64,000 nucleotides of DNA. Origin: Anaerolineae bacterium. GTDB taxonomy: Bacteria > Chloroflexota > Anaerolineae > Anaerolineales > UBA4823. Under the pieces are notes generated by a model. The model did no database searches. It was given only the letters and a program-made list of their open reading frames with translations, and had not been told where the DNA came from. Positions within the stretch are counted from its first letter, which is position 1, and the number at the start of each line of letters is the position of its first letter. Location of the stretch: NCBI GenBank assembly GCA_003327455.1, contig QOQU01000012.1, positions 62,001 through 126,000 on the forward strand. The letters run 5' to 3'. Of the stretch, positions 51,039-60,296 are shown in pieces. Both the position numbers and the translations under genes were made by a program.

Positions 51039-51304
51039 ATCTGTAGCTTCTCAAAATGAAGACTTTATTTTTTGACTCCCCTGCAAAAAGCCTGTCTCAT
51101 CAGCAAACCTGTAAAGCACACAGAGGAATTTTGATGATGGGCTTTACCCTGTCAGCGCTCGTCAAAGTTCATATTTGCAGTGGACTCATTTCTGCTAAGG
51201 AAAAGGAGGTGCGCTGAATTTGATTTATTTCTAGGAAAACCTTCAATTAAAACCGAATCATGATCAAACCTTTATTTACATATGAAGCTTAAGGAGGCAG
51301 AAAG
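51039..51304 (+). other. Leader region of the ABC operon
   Basis: The 266-base gap holds an excellent orphan ribosome binding site, AAGGAGGT at 51203-51210, followed by a TTG and a stop after four codons (TTG at 51219, TAG at 51231). A tiny leader peptide is possible but unproven. The real gene start further down has its own AAGGAGG. I see no strong -35/-10 pair or copy of the TGTTTAATCATTAAACA operator. Confidence 0.35.
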
Positions 51305-52858
51305 ATGTACCGTCAGGCAACCATTTGGTTTTCCATCTTCATCATCGGGCCCTTAATCCTCGGCGCCTGTGCGCCAGCTGCCACACCCACCCCCGAAGTC
51401 CAACCCGTCGAGACAGCAGCAGAACCAGTCGCCAGCGGTGAATGGTCTTTAGCCAAAGCTGCCGAACCCTGGCGCGGTCAGACCCTGCGCCTCATCGGCG
51501 AAGCCCTTCCCCCTCTGGAAGCCCTGGAACAACTGAAGGGTCAATTCGAAGAGATCACCGGCACCAAAGTGATCATTGAAGGGCTCGGGCATGAAGAAGC
51601 CGTTGAAAAGGTGACCCTGGACTTTGCTGGTCAAACTGGAGTCTACGATGTCGTCCTTCAACCCCATCGCGCCCTAGGTAAGCTGGTCAATAGCGGCTGG
51701 TTGCGCCCCATCGACGAATTTTATAACAACCCCGCCCTACGCGATCCCAATTTCAGCTACGAAGGATCGCTCCTGAACACCGTCTGGTTCCGTGAGACGA
51801 ACACCTATCAGGGTAAGGTCTATGGCTTGCCCTTCCACTTTATCAGCATGTACCTCTGGTACCGCTATGACTGGTTCGATCACCCAGACGAGCAGGCAGC
51901 TTTCAAGGAAAAATATGGGTATGATCTCCCCTCGCCGCCGGTGACCTGGGAAGAATACATGGATGTAGCCGAATTCTTCACCCGTAAGGCAGGTGAAACC
52001 CTGGCTGGCGAGACCCTGACCTATGACGTTTATGGGCATACCTGGGGTGGTGCCCGTCATGTAACCGCCTGGTATGATTTCCTCAATGTCATCTATTCGT
52101 TTGGCGGGCGGGATATTGCCTTGCCGGATAACCGCGGCGATTCCTACGGGCCAGTGGTTGTCAACTCGCCCGAAAACCTCGAGGCATTGAAGTTCATCAT
52201 CGAGTCATTGAAGTACGCCCCGCCTGGCGTCCTAAGCTCCACCTGGGATGAAAAACAAGCCGCTCAGCAATCCGGGCTGGTTGCCATGGCAATTCAATGG
52301 GACGATGCAGCCTTTGCTGTAGAGGACCCAGAGCAATCCAAAGCAGCTGGAAAAATTGCTTATAGCGGCGTTCCCATCAAGAAAGACAAAATGACCCAGA
52401 TTGAGGGATGGGATTATCTGATCCCCACCAGCTCTAAAAAGCCCGAACTGGCGTGGCTCTTCGTCCAGTGGGCGATGGGTAAGGAAATCCAGATTGCCCA
52501 AATGAAACTGGGTGGCCAATCGGCATTGATCACCACTTATGACGATCCCGAAGTGCTGGCTATTCCGTATGTGCCAACATCGGTGTACTTGAAGACCGGT
52601 GGACAAACCGTTTTGAGTGTGCGCAAAGTTGGTGACCCCAGCGGTGTAGGAGTCCCGGAACGCTATGTAAACGCCACCAACCCATTGACAGGTGATACCT
52701 CGGTCAGCATTATCGCCAAACCCACCTTCCCAGAAGAAGAGCGGGTCACGGAGGCGATCATCCTATGGGTTAATCGTGCGCTAACCGGCGAGGTCACGCC
52801 AGAGGTCGCCCTTCAAGAACTGGAGAAGGAATTGAAATCCATTCTCCCGGCTCAATAA
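51305..52858 (+). CDS. ABC transporter substrate-binding lipoprotein
   Basis: A 517-residue periplasmic-type binding lipoprotein. The signal peptide ends in the lipobox LGAC (C22), followed by a threonine/proline linker. The body follows the family 1 solute-binding pattern (LRLIGEALPPLEALEQLKGQFEEITG, GVYDVVLQPHRALGKL, VYGLPFHFISMYLWYRYDWF). Such proteins capture oligosaccharides, polyols or glycerol-phosphate type compounds. The ATG has AAGGAGG seven bases ahead. It heads the operon and is followed by a hairpin that may protect its mRNA. Confidence 0.9.
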   Translation: MYRQATIWFSIFIIGPLILGACAPAATPTPEVQPVETAAEPVASGEWSLAKAAEPWRGQTLRLIGEALPPLEALEQLKGQFEEITGTKVIIEGLGHEEAVEKVTLDFAGQTGVYDVVLQPHRALGKLVNSGWLRPIDEFYNNPALRDPNFSYEGSLLNTVWFRETNTYQGKVYGLPFHFISMYLWYRYDWFDHPDEQAAFKEKYGYDLPSPPVTWEEYMDVAEFFTRKAGETLAGETLTYDVYGHTWGGARHVTAWYDFLNVIYSFGGRDIALPDNRGDSYGPVVVNSPENLEALKFIIESLKYAPPGVLSSTWDEKQAAQQSGLVAMAIQWDDAAFAVEDPEQSKAAGKIAYSGVPIKKDKMTQIEGWDYLIPTSSKKPELAWLFVQWAMGKEIQIAQMKLGGQSALITTYDDPEVLAIPYVPTSVYLKTGGQTVLSVRKVGDPSGVGVPERYVNATNPLTGDTSVSIIAKPTFPEEERVTEAIILWVNRALTGEVTPEVALQELEKELKSILPAQ

Positions 52859-52874
52859 GGAATTTGTTTTGGAA

Positions 52875-52902
52875 GGGACGCGCTTTTTATCCGGCGCGTC
52901 CC
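52875..52902 (+). promoter_or_regulatory. Intercistronic hairpin after the binding-protein gene
   Basis: GGGACGCGC (52875-52883) and GCGCGTCCC (52894-52902) form a perfect nine-base-pair stem with a ten-base loop. It lies directly after the binding-protein stop. Hairpins here commonly stabilise the upstream mRNA or partly stop transcription, so that binding protein is made in excess over the membrane parts. No T-run follows. Confidence 0.65.
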
Positions 52903-52949
52903 TCTCTACGGTTCGATTCATTTTACTTTGTGATCGAAAGGAGCCCGGC

Positions 52950-53165
52950 ATGAACATAGGAGATAAAATTACCTGGGCGTATCGCTTGCTCTTTATTCTG
53001 ATGTTGATCTGGCTACGTTTCATCGAACAGTACATTTCTATTTGGGGCGTTTGGGTTGTTTGGGCAATTATTGTCTTTTTCTGGTTATTCAATCCATTCA
53101 AAAAACGGAAGCCTCAATCACCAGCTTCTCAAACTGAGCAACCCCAACTCGTCGATGTCAAATAG
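52950..53165 (+). CDS. Small membrane protein of the ABC operon
   Basis: A 71-residue protein with two hydrophobic helices (about 9-25 and 31-47) and a basic, then polar tail. The ATG at 52950 has GAAAGGAG at six bases. The frame opens earlier at 52869 but that part is the hairpin region. It lies 9 bases before the first ATPase gene. Its position parallels the small membrane protein of the two-ATPase glycerol transporter of rhizobia (GlpU), though I see no sequence proof of relationship. Confidence 0.65.
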   Translation: MNIGDKITWAYRLLFILMLIWLRFIEQYISIWGVWVVWAIIVFFWLFNPFKKRKPQSPASQTEQPQLVDVK

Positions 53166-53174
53166 GAGGCCCTC

Positions 53175-54272
53175 ATGACCGTTATAACGATGAAAAACGT
53201 CTGGAAAATTTATGAAGGCAACGTGATTGGGGTTGAAGACTTAAGCATCCGCGTCGAAGATGGCGAGCTGTTTGCCTTGCTGGGTCCTTCTGGCTGCGGA
53301 AAGTCATCTACGTTGCGGATGATCGCCGGCCTGGAGAAGATTTCCAAAGGCGAACTCTGGTTCGATGACGTACTGGTCAATGAATTAGAGCCACGCGAAA
53401 GAAACGTGGCAATGGTGTTTGAAAACTACGCCCTCTATCCCTATCTGAGCGTATATGAAAATATCGCCTTTCCCTTACGTTTACGAGGGATGAGCCAGGC
53501 AGAAATCGATCGCAAGGTACGCTGGGCGGCAGATTTTCTAGGTATCGCTGACCTGCTTCCTATGCGGGTGCGCGGCTTGAGTGGCGGTCAGATGCAAGCT
53601 GTGGGGATTGGACGCGCCATTGTCCGCCAGCCGGCTGTCTTGTTGATGGATGAACCGATCTCTCACCTGGAAGCCCGCCAGCGAGCGCGCATGAGGGAAG
53701 AACTGGTGGATCTTCATAGCCAGCTTGGCACCACAACCATCTATGTGACTCACGATCAGGTTGAAGCCATGGCCATGGCTCATCGCATTGCTGTCATGAA
53801 TCTGGGCAAGCTGCAACAGGTCGGCACACCAAAAGAGGTCTACAATCGACCCCATACCAAATTTGTAGGTGGTTTTATCGGCGAACCGCCTATGAATTTT
53901 GCCAACTGCGAATTGAGCCGTGAAAACGGCGACTTCTATGTCATATCCCCTTCCTTCAAAGTCAAGCTGTCGCCCCAGGCTGCGGAAAAACTCAAGGATT
54001 ATCACGGGGATGCCCAGGTTCAACTAGGCATTCGGCCTGAAAACATTTCGGTCAGCATGACCCCAACTGCGGATTCGTTCGCTGCCAGAGTCTATGTAAC
54101 CGAACCCCAGGGTGATCGAACGTTGCTCTCCGTCCTTCTGGATAGCAATGAACTCTTCCTGATTGAGGTCGCGCCGGAATTCTTTGCCAAGCCAGACGAG
54201 ACGGTCTATCTCAAATTCAACGAACCGATCCACCTCTTTGACCGAGTGGAAGAAGTCAATTTGCTCTATTAA
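53175..54272 (+). CDS. ABC transporter ATP-binding protein, subunit 1
   Basis: A 365-residue ATPase of the sugar-uptake (UgpC/MalK-like) type. Walker A is GPSGCGKS (37-44), the signature is LSGGQ (135-139), Walker B ends in the catalytic E160 and the switch histidine H193 is present (VTHDQVEAM). The Q-loop carries E83 (VFENYALYP) where glutamine is usual, and the D-loop reads SHLEA. The C-terminal 130 residues are the regulatory OB-type domain. It is paired with a second, partly degenerate ATPase encoded next. Confidence 0.93.
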   Translation: MTVITMKNVWKIYEGNVIGVEDLSIRVEDGELFALLGPSGCGKSSTLRMIAGLEKISKGELWFDDVLVNELEPRERNVAMVFENYALYPYLSVYENIAFPLRLRGMSQAEIDRKVRWAADFLGIADLLPMRVRGLSGGQMQAVGIGRAIVRQPAVLLMDEPISHLEARQRARMREELVDLHSQLGTTTIYVTHDQVEAMAMAHRIAVMNLGKLQQVGTPKEVYNRPHTKFVGGFIGEPPMNFANCELSRENGDFYVISPSFKVKLSPQAAEKLKDYHGDAQVQLGIRPENISVSMTPTADSFAARVYVTEPQGDRTLLSVLLDSNELFLIEVAPEFFAKPDETVYLKFNEPIHLFDRVEEVNLLY

Positions 54273-54300
54273 AGGCAGCTAAGGAACGAGGTTGAGAACC

Positions 54301-55404
54301 ATGGCGAAAATAACCTTGCAGAATGTTTCCAAACAATATAAGGGGGGAGAGATACAAGCCTTGAAGAAAATCAACCTGGAGATCGAGGATGGAAAATTCT
54401 TCTGTCTCCTGGGACCGGCGGGAGCTGGAAAGACCACTACCATCAAGCTAATCGCCGGGGTGGAGCCGGTGGATGGCGGCAAAATTTATATGGACAACCA
54501 AGAAATCACCGATTTGTTGCCCAACCAGCGCGACGTAGCCGTTGCTTTTGAAACCTATGCTTTGTATCCGCAAAGGACAGTGCGCGAAAACCTTGCCTTT
54601 CCCCTGCGCGCCCCCCTGCGTAAAAAGGAATGGAGCGAGCAACAGATTCAAGCGCGGGTTGAGGAAGTGGCAAAACTATTGGGCATCGATGAATTACTCG
54701 ACCGCCTGCCCCGGCAGTTATCGGGTGGACAACGCCAGCGAGTGGCATTAGGGCGGGCTTTGGTGCGGAAACCAAAAGCTTATCTCTTCGATGAACCTAT
54801 TGCGCACCTGGATGCCAAATTGCGCCACCGGATGCGAGGAGAATTGCGCCGCATTCAACTTGAATTGGGCATTACAACTGTGTACACCACACCTGACCAG
54901 CTGGAAGCCCTGTCCCTGGCGGATCAGATGGCAATTTTGAACGAGGGCAAAATTGAGCAGGTGGGTTCTCCAACAGAGATCTACCAGCGACCGGCGAACA
55001 TCTTTGTGGCGCGCTTTGTCGGTGATCCACCCATGAATATCCTGCGTTCAGAAGTAGAGGGAGAGGAAGTGAACCTGTTTGGGCTGACGAAATTAACGCT
55101 TCCGGCACAAATTCGCTCCAGGCTGGCGGCGGCTGCGATCGAAAGATCCTTAATGATCGGAGTTCGCCCAAGGGATATCAAGCTCGTATCGCCCTCAAGT
55201 GAGCAAGCCCTGTTGCGCGGGCAGGTCAAGTACGTGCAGGTCTTGGGAGAAACCTCCATCCTGACCATCGTGATGGATTCTCACGAGGTACGCGTCAAGA
55301 TGAATACCCAAGATGCACCCAACCGAGGCGAGGCTGTAGGGTTGAATTTTGCAGTTCAAGATTGTCATTTCTTTGATCCGCAAACCGAATTACGGATCGA
55401 TTGA
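54301..55404 (+). CDS. ABC transporter ATP-binding protein, subunit 2 (H-loop lost)
   Basis: A 367-residue ATPase. Walker A is GPAGAGKT (38-45), the signature LSGGQ (140-144) and the catalytic glutamate E165 are kept. The Q-loop again has a glutamate (E84, AFETYALYP), and the switch histidine is replaced by P198 (YTTPDQLEAL). One composite ATP site of a subunit 1/subunit 2 heterodimer is therefore expected to be inactive or slow. The ATG at 54301 has GAGG nine bases upstream; TTG at 54292 is an alternative. It has the usual C-terminal regulatory domain. Confidence 0.92.
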   Translation: MAKITLQNVSKQYKGGEIQALKKINLEIEDGKFFCLLGPAGAGKTTTIKLIAGVEPVDGGKIYMDNQEITDLLPNQRDVAVAFETYALYPQRTVRENLAFPLRAPLRKKEWSEQQIQARVEEVAKLLGIDELLDRLPRQLSGGQRQRVALGRALVRKPKAYLFDEPIAHLDAKLRHRMRGELRRIQLELGITTVYTTPDQLEALSLADQMAILNEGKIEQVGSPTEIYQRPANIFVARFVGDPPMNILRSEVEGEEVNLFGLTKLTLPAQIRSRLAAAAIERSLMIGVRPRDIKLVSPSSEQALLRGQVKYVQVLGETSILTIVMDSHEVRVKMNTQDAPNRGEAVGLNFAVQDCHFFDPQTELRID

Positions 55405-55437
55405 TCGTTGGCATTGTCTCTACAAGGAGTTGAAACC

Positions 55438-56310
55438 ATGAGTAGTCGTAGATACATTCTGTGGTGGGTACTACCGGCAGCAATTCTGTTCCTGGTGATC
55501 ATTCTCATTCCCTTTATTACTGCCCTGACTTTTAGCTTTCGCTCCTTCAGTTTTACCTCTTCCGTCTCGACAGGGCAATACATCGGGGTTGACAACTACC
55601 GCAAACTGGTATTTGACAATGATTTCTACAATAGCTTCAAGGTAACTTTCTTATACCTTGTGCCGGCGATTCTATTGCAGGGCATCCTTGGGTTGGGCAT
55701 GGCTCTGCTGATTTCCGGAGCTGTGCGCCGGGCACGCATCATCATCCCCATTATGCTCTTACCGACCCTGCTCACACCGGTTGTCATCGGCTTGATCGGG
55801 GTATTGACCCTAAACCCCGATTTTGGAGTTATCGGTCAATTGTTAAAGCGCTGGGGATTGGTGCAAGGTTCAGTATTAGGAAATGCCTCAACCGCCTTAC
55901 CGGCAATCATTGCTGTTGACACCTACCAGTGGACACCCTTTATTGCTGTTATCCTCACGGCCGGCTTATTGGCCTTGCCCAAAGAACCTTATGAAGCGGC
56001 CCAGGTTGATGGCGCTAATCCCATTCAAACTTTCTTCCGCGTTACCATGCCCTTGCTTTGGCCCTACTTTGTGGTCGCCCTGTTGATTCGCGTCATTGAT
56101 GCCTTCCGTATCTTTGACATCATTTGGGTAATGACGCGCGGTGGCCCTGGCACAGCAACCGAGACCGTGGCAGTCTATGCTTATCGCCATACTTTCCGTT
56201 ACTGGGATTTTGGCTATGGCTCAGCCCTGATCATGGTGATTTTTGTCTTCATCTCAATCCTGGTTGAATATCTCTATAAAGCCCTGCAACGCTGGCAGGC
56301 TGCTCAATAG
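55438..56310 (+). CDS. ABC transporter permease, subunit 1 (MalF/UgpA type)
   Basis: A 290-residue inner-membrane permease with about six helices. The EAA loop that docks the ATPase reads EPYEAAQVDGANPIQTFFRVTMPLL. Start at ATG 55438, with AAGGAG eight bases before; the frame opens earlier at 55408, but without a ribosome binding site. It forms the membrane channel together with the next gene product. Confidence 0.93.
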   Translation: MSSRRYILWWVLPAAILFLVIILIPFITALTFSFRSFSFTSSVSTGQYIGVDNYRKLVFDNDFYNSFKVTFLYLVPAILLQGILGLGMALLISGAVRRARIIIPIMLLPTLLTPVVIGLIGVLTLNPDFGVIGQLLKRWGLVQGSVLGNASTALPAIIAVDTYQWTPFIAVILTAGLLALPKEPYEAAQVDGANPIQTFFRVTMPLLWPYFVVALLIRVIDAFRIFDIIWVMTRGGPGTATETVAVYAYRHTFRYWDFGYGSALIMVIFVFISILVEYLYKALQRWQAAQ

Positions 56311-56323
56311 GAAAGGAGAAATC

Positions 56324-57205
56324 ATGTCCGTCAATACTCAAACCTTTGCTCCAATTTCGTCAGGACGCAAAGCTGCCTTCCTGAGTTCAAGGCGATTGCT
56401 TACCTGGCTCTCTTATTTATTGACAGCTTTGCTGGTGGTATTGTTCTTGTTCCCGTGGTTGTGGGTGCTCAGCCTTGGATTCAAGACCCGGGCAGAGATT
56501 ATGAGTCCCAACATTGTTTGGATTTGGACGCCTACCCTGAACAATTACATCGAAGTGCTCATCAATAAAGGTTACTGGCGCCTGATCATTAACTCACTGA
56601 TCGTAGCTGTTTCGGCTGTGGCATTGTGCATTGTCATTGGAGTTCCAACAGCGTATGCGTTCTCGCGCTTTCCCATCCCAGGCAAAGAGAGTTGGTTCTA
56701 TATGATCTTAACCTTTCGGATGGCACCGGCAGTCGTCCTGGCTTTACCGCTCTACGTTCTCTTTGCGCGTGCCAAACTCCTGGGCACCTTTGGGGCGCCT
56801 ATTCTGGCTCATTGTACCTTCACTTTACCCTTCGTTATCTGGCTAATGCGCAGTTTCTTCGACGATATTCCCAAAGAGATCGACGCCGCCGCAATGACCG
56901 ATGGTTATTCACGTTGGGAAACATTCTTTTATGCCGTTTTACCACTGGTCAAATCGGGTATTGTAGCTGTGGCGCTCTTTTCGATTATTTTTTCCTGGAA
57001 TGAGTTTTTGTATGGTTTGATCCTGACCAGCGATGCCACGCGGCCGGTGGCTTCGCAAATTCCCTCTCTGATTCGTCCACACGGTACCTTGTGGGGAGAA
57101 GTTTGTGCGCTGGCGACAACCGCCTCATTGCCGGTGGCTTTCTTGATTTTCGCCCTGCAACGACAGTTAGTCCGCGGTCTGTCCTTCGGCGCTATCAAGG
57201 GCTAA
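56324..57205 (+). CDS. ABC transporter permease, subunit 2 (MalG/UgpE type)
   Basis: A 293-residue permease with about six helices. The EAA motif reads PKEIDAAAMTDGYSRWETFFYAVLPL. The ATG at 56324 has AAAGGAG; the frame opens at 56243, inside the preceding gene. It completes the importer made of binding protein, small membrane protein, two ATPases and two permeases. Confidence 0.93.
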   Translation: MSVNTQTFAPISSGRKAAFLSSRRLLTWLSYLLTALLVVLFLFPWLWVLSLGFKTRAEIMSPNIVWIWTPTLNNYIEVLINKGYWRLIINSLIVAVSAVALCIVIGVPTAYAFSRFPIPGKESWFYMILTFRMAPAVVLALPLYVLFARAKLLGTFGAPILAHCTFTLPFVIWLMRSFFDDIPKEIDAAAMTDGYSRWETFFYAVLPLVKSGIVAVALFSIIFSWNEFLYGLILTSDATRPVASQIPSLIRPHGTLWGEVCALATTASLPVAFLIFALQRQLVRGLSFGAIKG

Positions 57206-57234
57206 TCCATTGACCATCAACGAGGAGAAAATCC

Positions 57235-57933
57235 ATGAAACCCGAACTCATTGTCATGCTAACCCATAACGATGTGACCGTCAGCAATGCAATCGAGCTA
57301 TTCGAACAAAGCAAGCATTTACCCGTTCAGCATTGGGGGTTCAAAGATGTGGGTTTACCACCCGAACAAATGAAAGACCTGGTGCGGCGCATGAAAGAAG
57401 CCGGAAAAGTTACCTACCTGGAGGTTGTCAGCTTATCCGAAGCCGAAGGATTGCGCGGCGCTCAGATCGCTGTCGAAGCTGGCTTTGACATCCTGATGGG
57501 AACCGTCTATTTTGACTCGATCCATCAGTATCTCAAAGACAAGCCGGTCAAATATTATCCCTTCCCAGGACATGTCCATTCCCATCCTTCCATCCTGGAC
57601 GGGACGATTGAGGAAATCGTCAGGCATGCCCAACAATTGGAAGCTAAGGGAGTGGATGGCATGGATTTACTTGCCTATCGCTATGTAGGCGATGCGCGCC
57701 AGTTGCTAAAAGAAGTGGTGGCCGCGACTCATGTGCCGATTGTCTCGGCGGGTAGTGTGGCAAGCTTCCAGCGCATTGCCGAGATTTGGGAAGCCGGTGC
57801 ATGGGGCTTCACCATTGGCAGTGCGTTTTTTGAAGGAAAATTCGTACCCGGTGGAGATTTTACGCAAAATATCAAAGCAGTGAGCAACTGGTTAGCAAAC
57901 ACTGCCGAGAGCGAAGTAACGAAGTATCTATAA
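57235..57933 (+). CDS. TIM-barrel-like protein of unknown function
   Basis: A 232-residue cytoplasmic protein with the alternating strand-helix pattern of a (beta/alpha)8 barrel (LIVMLTHNDVT, HWGFKDVGL, VTYLEVVSL, FDILMGTVYF, GVDGMDLLAYR, PIVSAGSVAS). A glycine-serine segment near the end (GAWGFTIGSAFFEGK) looks like a phosphate-binding loop. A histidine-rich stretch (GHVHSHPS) lies mid-protein. The catalytic reaction cannot be named. It lies where isomerases or aldolases usually sit, between the permease and the FGGY kinase; a phosphorylated sugar or polyol is a reasonable substrate. Ribosome binding site AACGAGGAG. Confidence 0.7.
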   Translation: MKPELIVMLTHNDVTVSNAIELFEQSKHLPVQHWGFKDVGLPPEQMKDLVRRMKEAGKVTYLEVVSLSEAEGLRGAQIAVEAGFDILMGTVYFDSIHQYLKDKPVKYYPFPGHVHSHPSILDGTIEEIVRHAQQLEAKGVDGMDLLAYRYVGDARQLLKEVVAATHVPIVSAGSVASFQRIAEIWEAGAWGFTIGSAFFEGKFVPGGDFTQNIKAVSNWLANTAESEVTKYL

Positions 57934-57963
57934 GCTCATCCCCGGCCGGTCAACGAGGTTTTT

Positions 57964-59490
57964 ATGCGCTATGTAATCGGGTGTGATGTAGGCTCTCAGT
58001 CGGTCAAGGCGATTTTGCTCTCTGAGGAGGGTGAGATCATCGCCGAAGCCAGCTCAGATTATCCTATCGAATACCCACAGCCCACCTGGGCGCAACAGGA
58101 GGCACGCGACTGGGAAAAGGCAACCAATGAAGCAATTGCCAAAATCGTCCAGGAGAGCGGTGTCTCCAAAGAAGCCATTTTAGCCATTGGGATTGATGCT
58201 CAGGTCGATGGATTTGTCGCCGTCGATGCGGCAGGCACACCGCTCCACCCTGCCATCATCTGGATGGATCGGCGGGCTGTTGCCCAGACGGAAAGAGTGA
58301 GACAGGCCTTCGATGAAAAAGAGATCTTCGAGCTGAGCGGTCTAAATCTCGATCCTTATCATGTCGCCCCCAAAATCCGCTGGCTGGCAGATGAAACTCC
58401 ACAGATCTTCAAGCAAGCGCATACCTTTCTCATGCCCGGCAGCTACATCGCCTGCTACCTGAGCGGCGAAATTGGGATTGATTACTCTAACGCCTCCTCC
58501 ATGCTCTTGATGGACATTCGCCAACGGGAGTGGTCTTCGCGATTGTGCGAGATATTCGAAATTCCGCCCGATCGGTTACCTCCCATTTACCCTGCCAATC
58601 ACGTCCTGGGCACTCTGAAGAGAGAGTTAGCAGAGCAGATGGGATTATCTCCCAAAACGTTGATTGTTTTGGGCTGTGGAGATGAGCATGCCGCTTGTTT
58701 GGGAGCAGGTGTGATCCGTCCCGGCATGGTCTGTGACATCACAGGTACGGCTGAACCGGTCTGTGCTGTAGCGGAAAAACCCTTCTTTGATGAAAGTGGG
58801 CTGGTCGAAACCCACTGCCATGCCCACCCCGACTACTGGCTCCTGGAGAACCCCGGCTTTGTTTCCGGCGGCAATTACCGCTGGTTTCGCGATCATTTTG
58901 GGAGGGAAGAAATTGTATCAGCACGCGCTCAGGCAGTGGAAGCCTATCAACTGCTTGATCGTCTGGCAGAGGATGTACCACCCGGCAGCGAAGGCTTGAT
59001 TCTGCTGCCCTGCTTGATGGGTTCAGTTACCCCGACCTGGAATGCCGCCACCCGCGGCGTTTTCCTGGGCTTTTCGCTGACCCACACCCGCGCCCATTTT
59101 GCCAGGGCAGTCCTGGAGGGTTCGGCATATGGGTTGCGAGACATCGTTGATCGGATGAAGGAACTTGGTCTGGCGATTGAGCAAATTCGCGCTGTTGGAG
59201 GTGGAGCACGCAGCCCGTTGTGGCGCCAGATTAAAGCCGATGTCACTGGCTTACCTGTCTCCCTGACGCAGACCGTCGAGACAACCGCCTTAGGGGCAGC
59301 CATCCTGGCTTTGAATGGCGCAGGCTTGACCAAAACCCTGGATGAAGCCTGTGATTTATGCGTTAAAGTCATCGAGACTCGCTATCCACAAGCGCAGAAC
59401 GCCGCGATTTACAACCAGCGTTATCAAACCTATCGAGCAGCTTATTTTGCCTTGCTGCCAGTCTTCGAAGAAGCAGCCAAAAACGCATGA
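57964..59490 (+). CDS. FGGY family carbohydrate kinase (xylulokinase-like)
   Basis: A 508-residue kinase. The N-terminal nucleotide-binding fold opens with VIGCDVGSQSVKAI, followed by WAQQEARDWEKA and IGIDAQVDGFVAVD. The second half has TGTAEPVCAV and the family signature region GGGARSPLWRQIKAD. FGGY kinases phosphorylate pentuloses, glycerol or other polyols; the exact substrate cannot be read. Ribosome binding site AACGAGG. Its stop overlaps the next start by four bases (ATGA), so translation is coupled to the phosphatase. Confidence 0.9.
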   Translation: MRYVIGCDVGSQSVKAILLSEEGEIIAEASSDYPIEYPQPTWAQQEARDWEKATNEAIAKIVQESGVSKEAILAIGIDAQVDGFVAVDAAGTPLHPAIIWMDRRAVAQTERVRQAFDEKEIFELSGLNLDPYHVAPKIRWLADETPQIFKQAHTFLMPGSYIACYLSGEIGIDYSNASSMLLMDIRQREWSSRLCEIFEIPPDRLPPIYPANHVLGTLKRELAEQMGLSPKTLIVLGCGDEHAACLGAGVIRPGMVCDITGTAEPVCAVAEKPFFDESGLVETHCHAHPDYWLLENPGFVSGGNYRWFRDHFGREEIVSARAQAVEAYQLLDRLAEDVPPGSEGLILLPCLMGSVTPTWNAATRGVFLGFSLTHTRAHFARAVLEGSAYGLRDIVDRMKELGLAIEQIRAVGGGARSPLWRQIKADVTGLPVSLTQTVETTALGAAILALNGAGLTKTLDEACDLCVKVIETRYPQAQNAAIYNQRYQTYRAAYFALLPVFEEAAKNA

Positions 59491-60296
59491 GCCAGAAATC
59501 CCTTGCTTCCATTCGCTGCTTCCTCCTTGATATGGACGGCACGTTCTATTTGGGCAACCGCCTTTTGGATGGCGCTTTACATTTTATGGAAGTCATCCGA
59601 CGGCAGGGACGCGATTTCGTCTTCCTGACCAATAACTCTTCGAATCGCGGTTCTGCCTATGCGCAAAAAATCTCAGCGATGGGTTTCCCGATCTCTCCTG
59701 AAAAAGTGTTCACTTCTGGCGAAGCTACGGCGCGCTTTCTGTTGCGTGAGTACCCCAACCAGCGTATTTATCTGGTCGGTACACCAGCTTTAGAAGAAGA
59801 GTTTCGCGAGTTTGGACTGACCCTGGTAGAAGATAAGGCCGACCTCGTTGTGGTCGGCTTCGATACTACCCTGACCTATCAGAAGCTTCACCGCCTGTGC
59901 GACTATGTGCGTGCCGGCCTGCCCTATATTGCCACCCACCCGGACTATAACTGTCCGACTGAAAATGGTTACCTGCCGGATATCGGCGCCATCATCGCCT
60001 TTGTCAAGGCCTCCACCGGGCGTGAACCAGATCGCATTATCGGGAAACCCCATCGTCAGATTATCGATGAATTGGCGATGAAACTCCATCTGCCGTTGCA
60101 AAATCTGGCGATGATTGGCGACCGCCTGTACACCGACATCGCTTTAGGACAGTCAGCCCAGATCACCACCATCCTGGTGCTCAGTGGTGAAACCAAACTC
60201 GAGGATGTGAGTGCTTCACCTTTCCAACCCGATTTCATCTTCGAAAACCTCGGTAAAGTTGCCGAAAACCTGTCGCTTCTTGAAACCCTGACCTAA
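59487..60296 (+). CDS. HAD-IIA family phosphatase (NagD/AraL-like)
   Basis: A 269-residue phosphatase with the four HAD motifs: DMDGT (D15, D17), LTNNSSNRG, the lysine in IGKPH, and GDRLYTDIALG. The cap-type insert is of class IIA, shared with NagD, p-nitrophenylphosphatase, glycerol-phosphate phosphatase and AraL of Bacillus. It dephosphorylates small sugar phosphates and may relieve phosphate-ester stress from the kinase. It is followed by the glycerol-1-phosphate dehydrogenase gene, as araL is by araM. Confidence 0.92.
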   Translation: MSQKSLASIRCFLLDMDGTFYLGNRLLDGALHFMEVIRRQGRDFVFLTNNSSNRGSAYAQKISAMGFPISPEKVFTSGEATARFLLREYPNQRIYLVGTPALEEEFREFGLTLVEDKADLVVVGFDTTLTYQKLHRLCDYVRAGLPYIATHPDYNCPTENGYLPDIGAIIAFVKASTGREPDRIIGKPHRQIIDELAMKLHLPLQNLAMIGDRLYTDIALGQSAQITTILVLSGETKLEDVSASPFQPDFIFENLGKVAENLSLLETLT

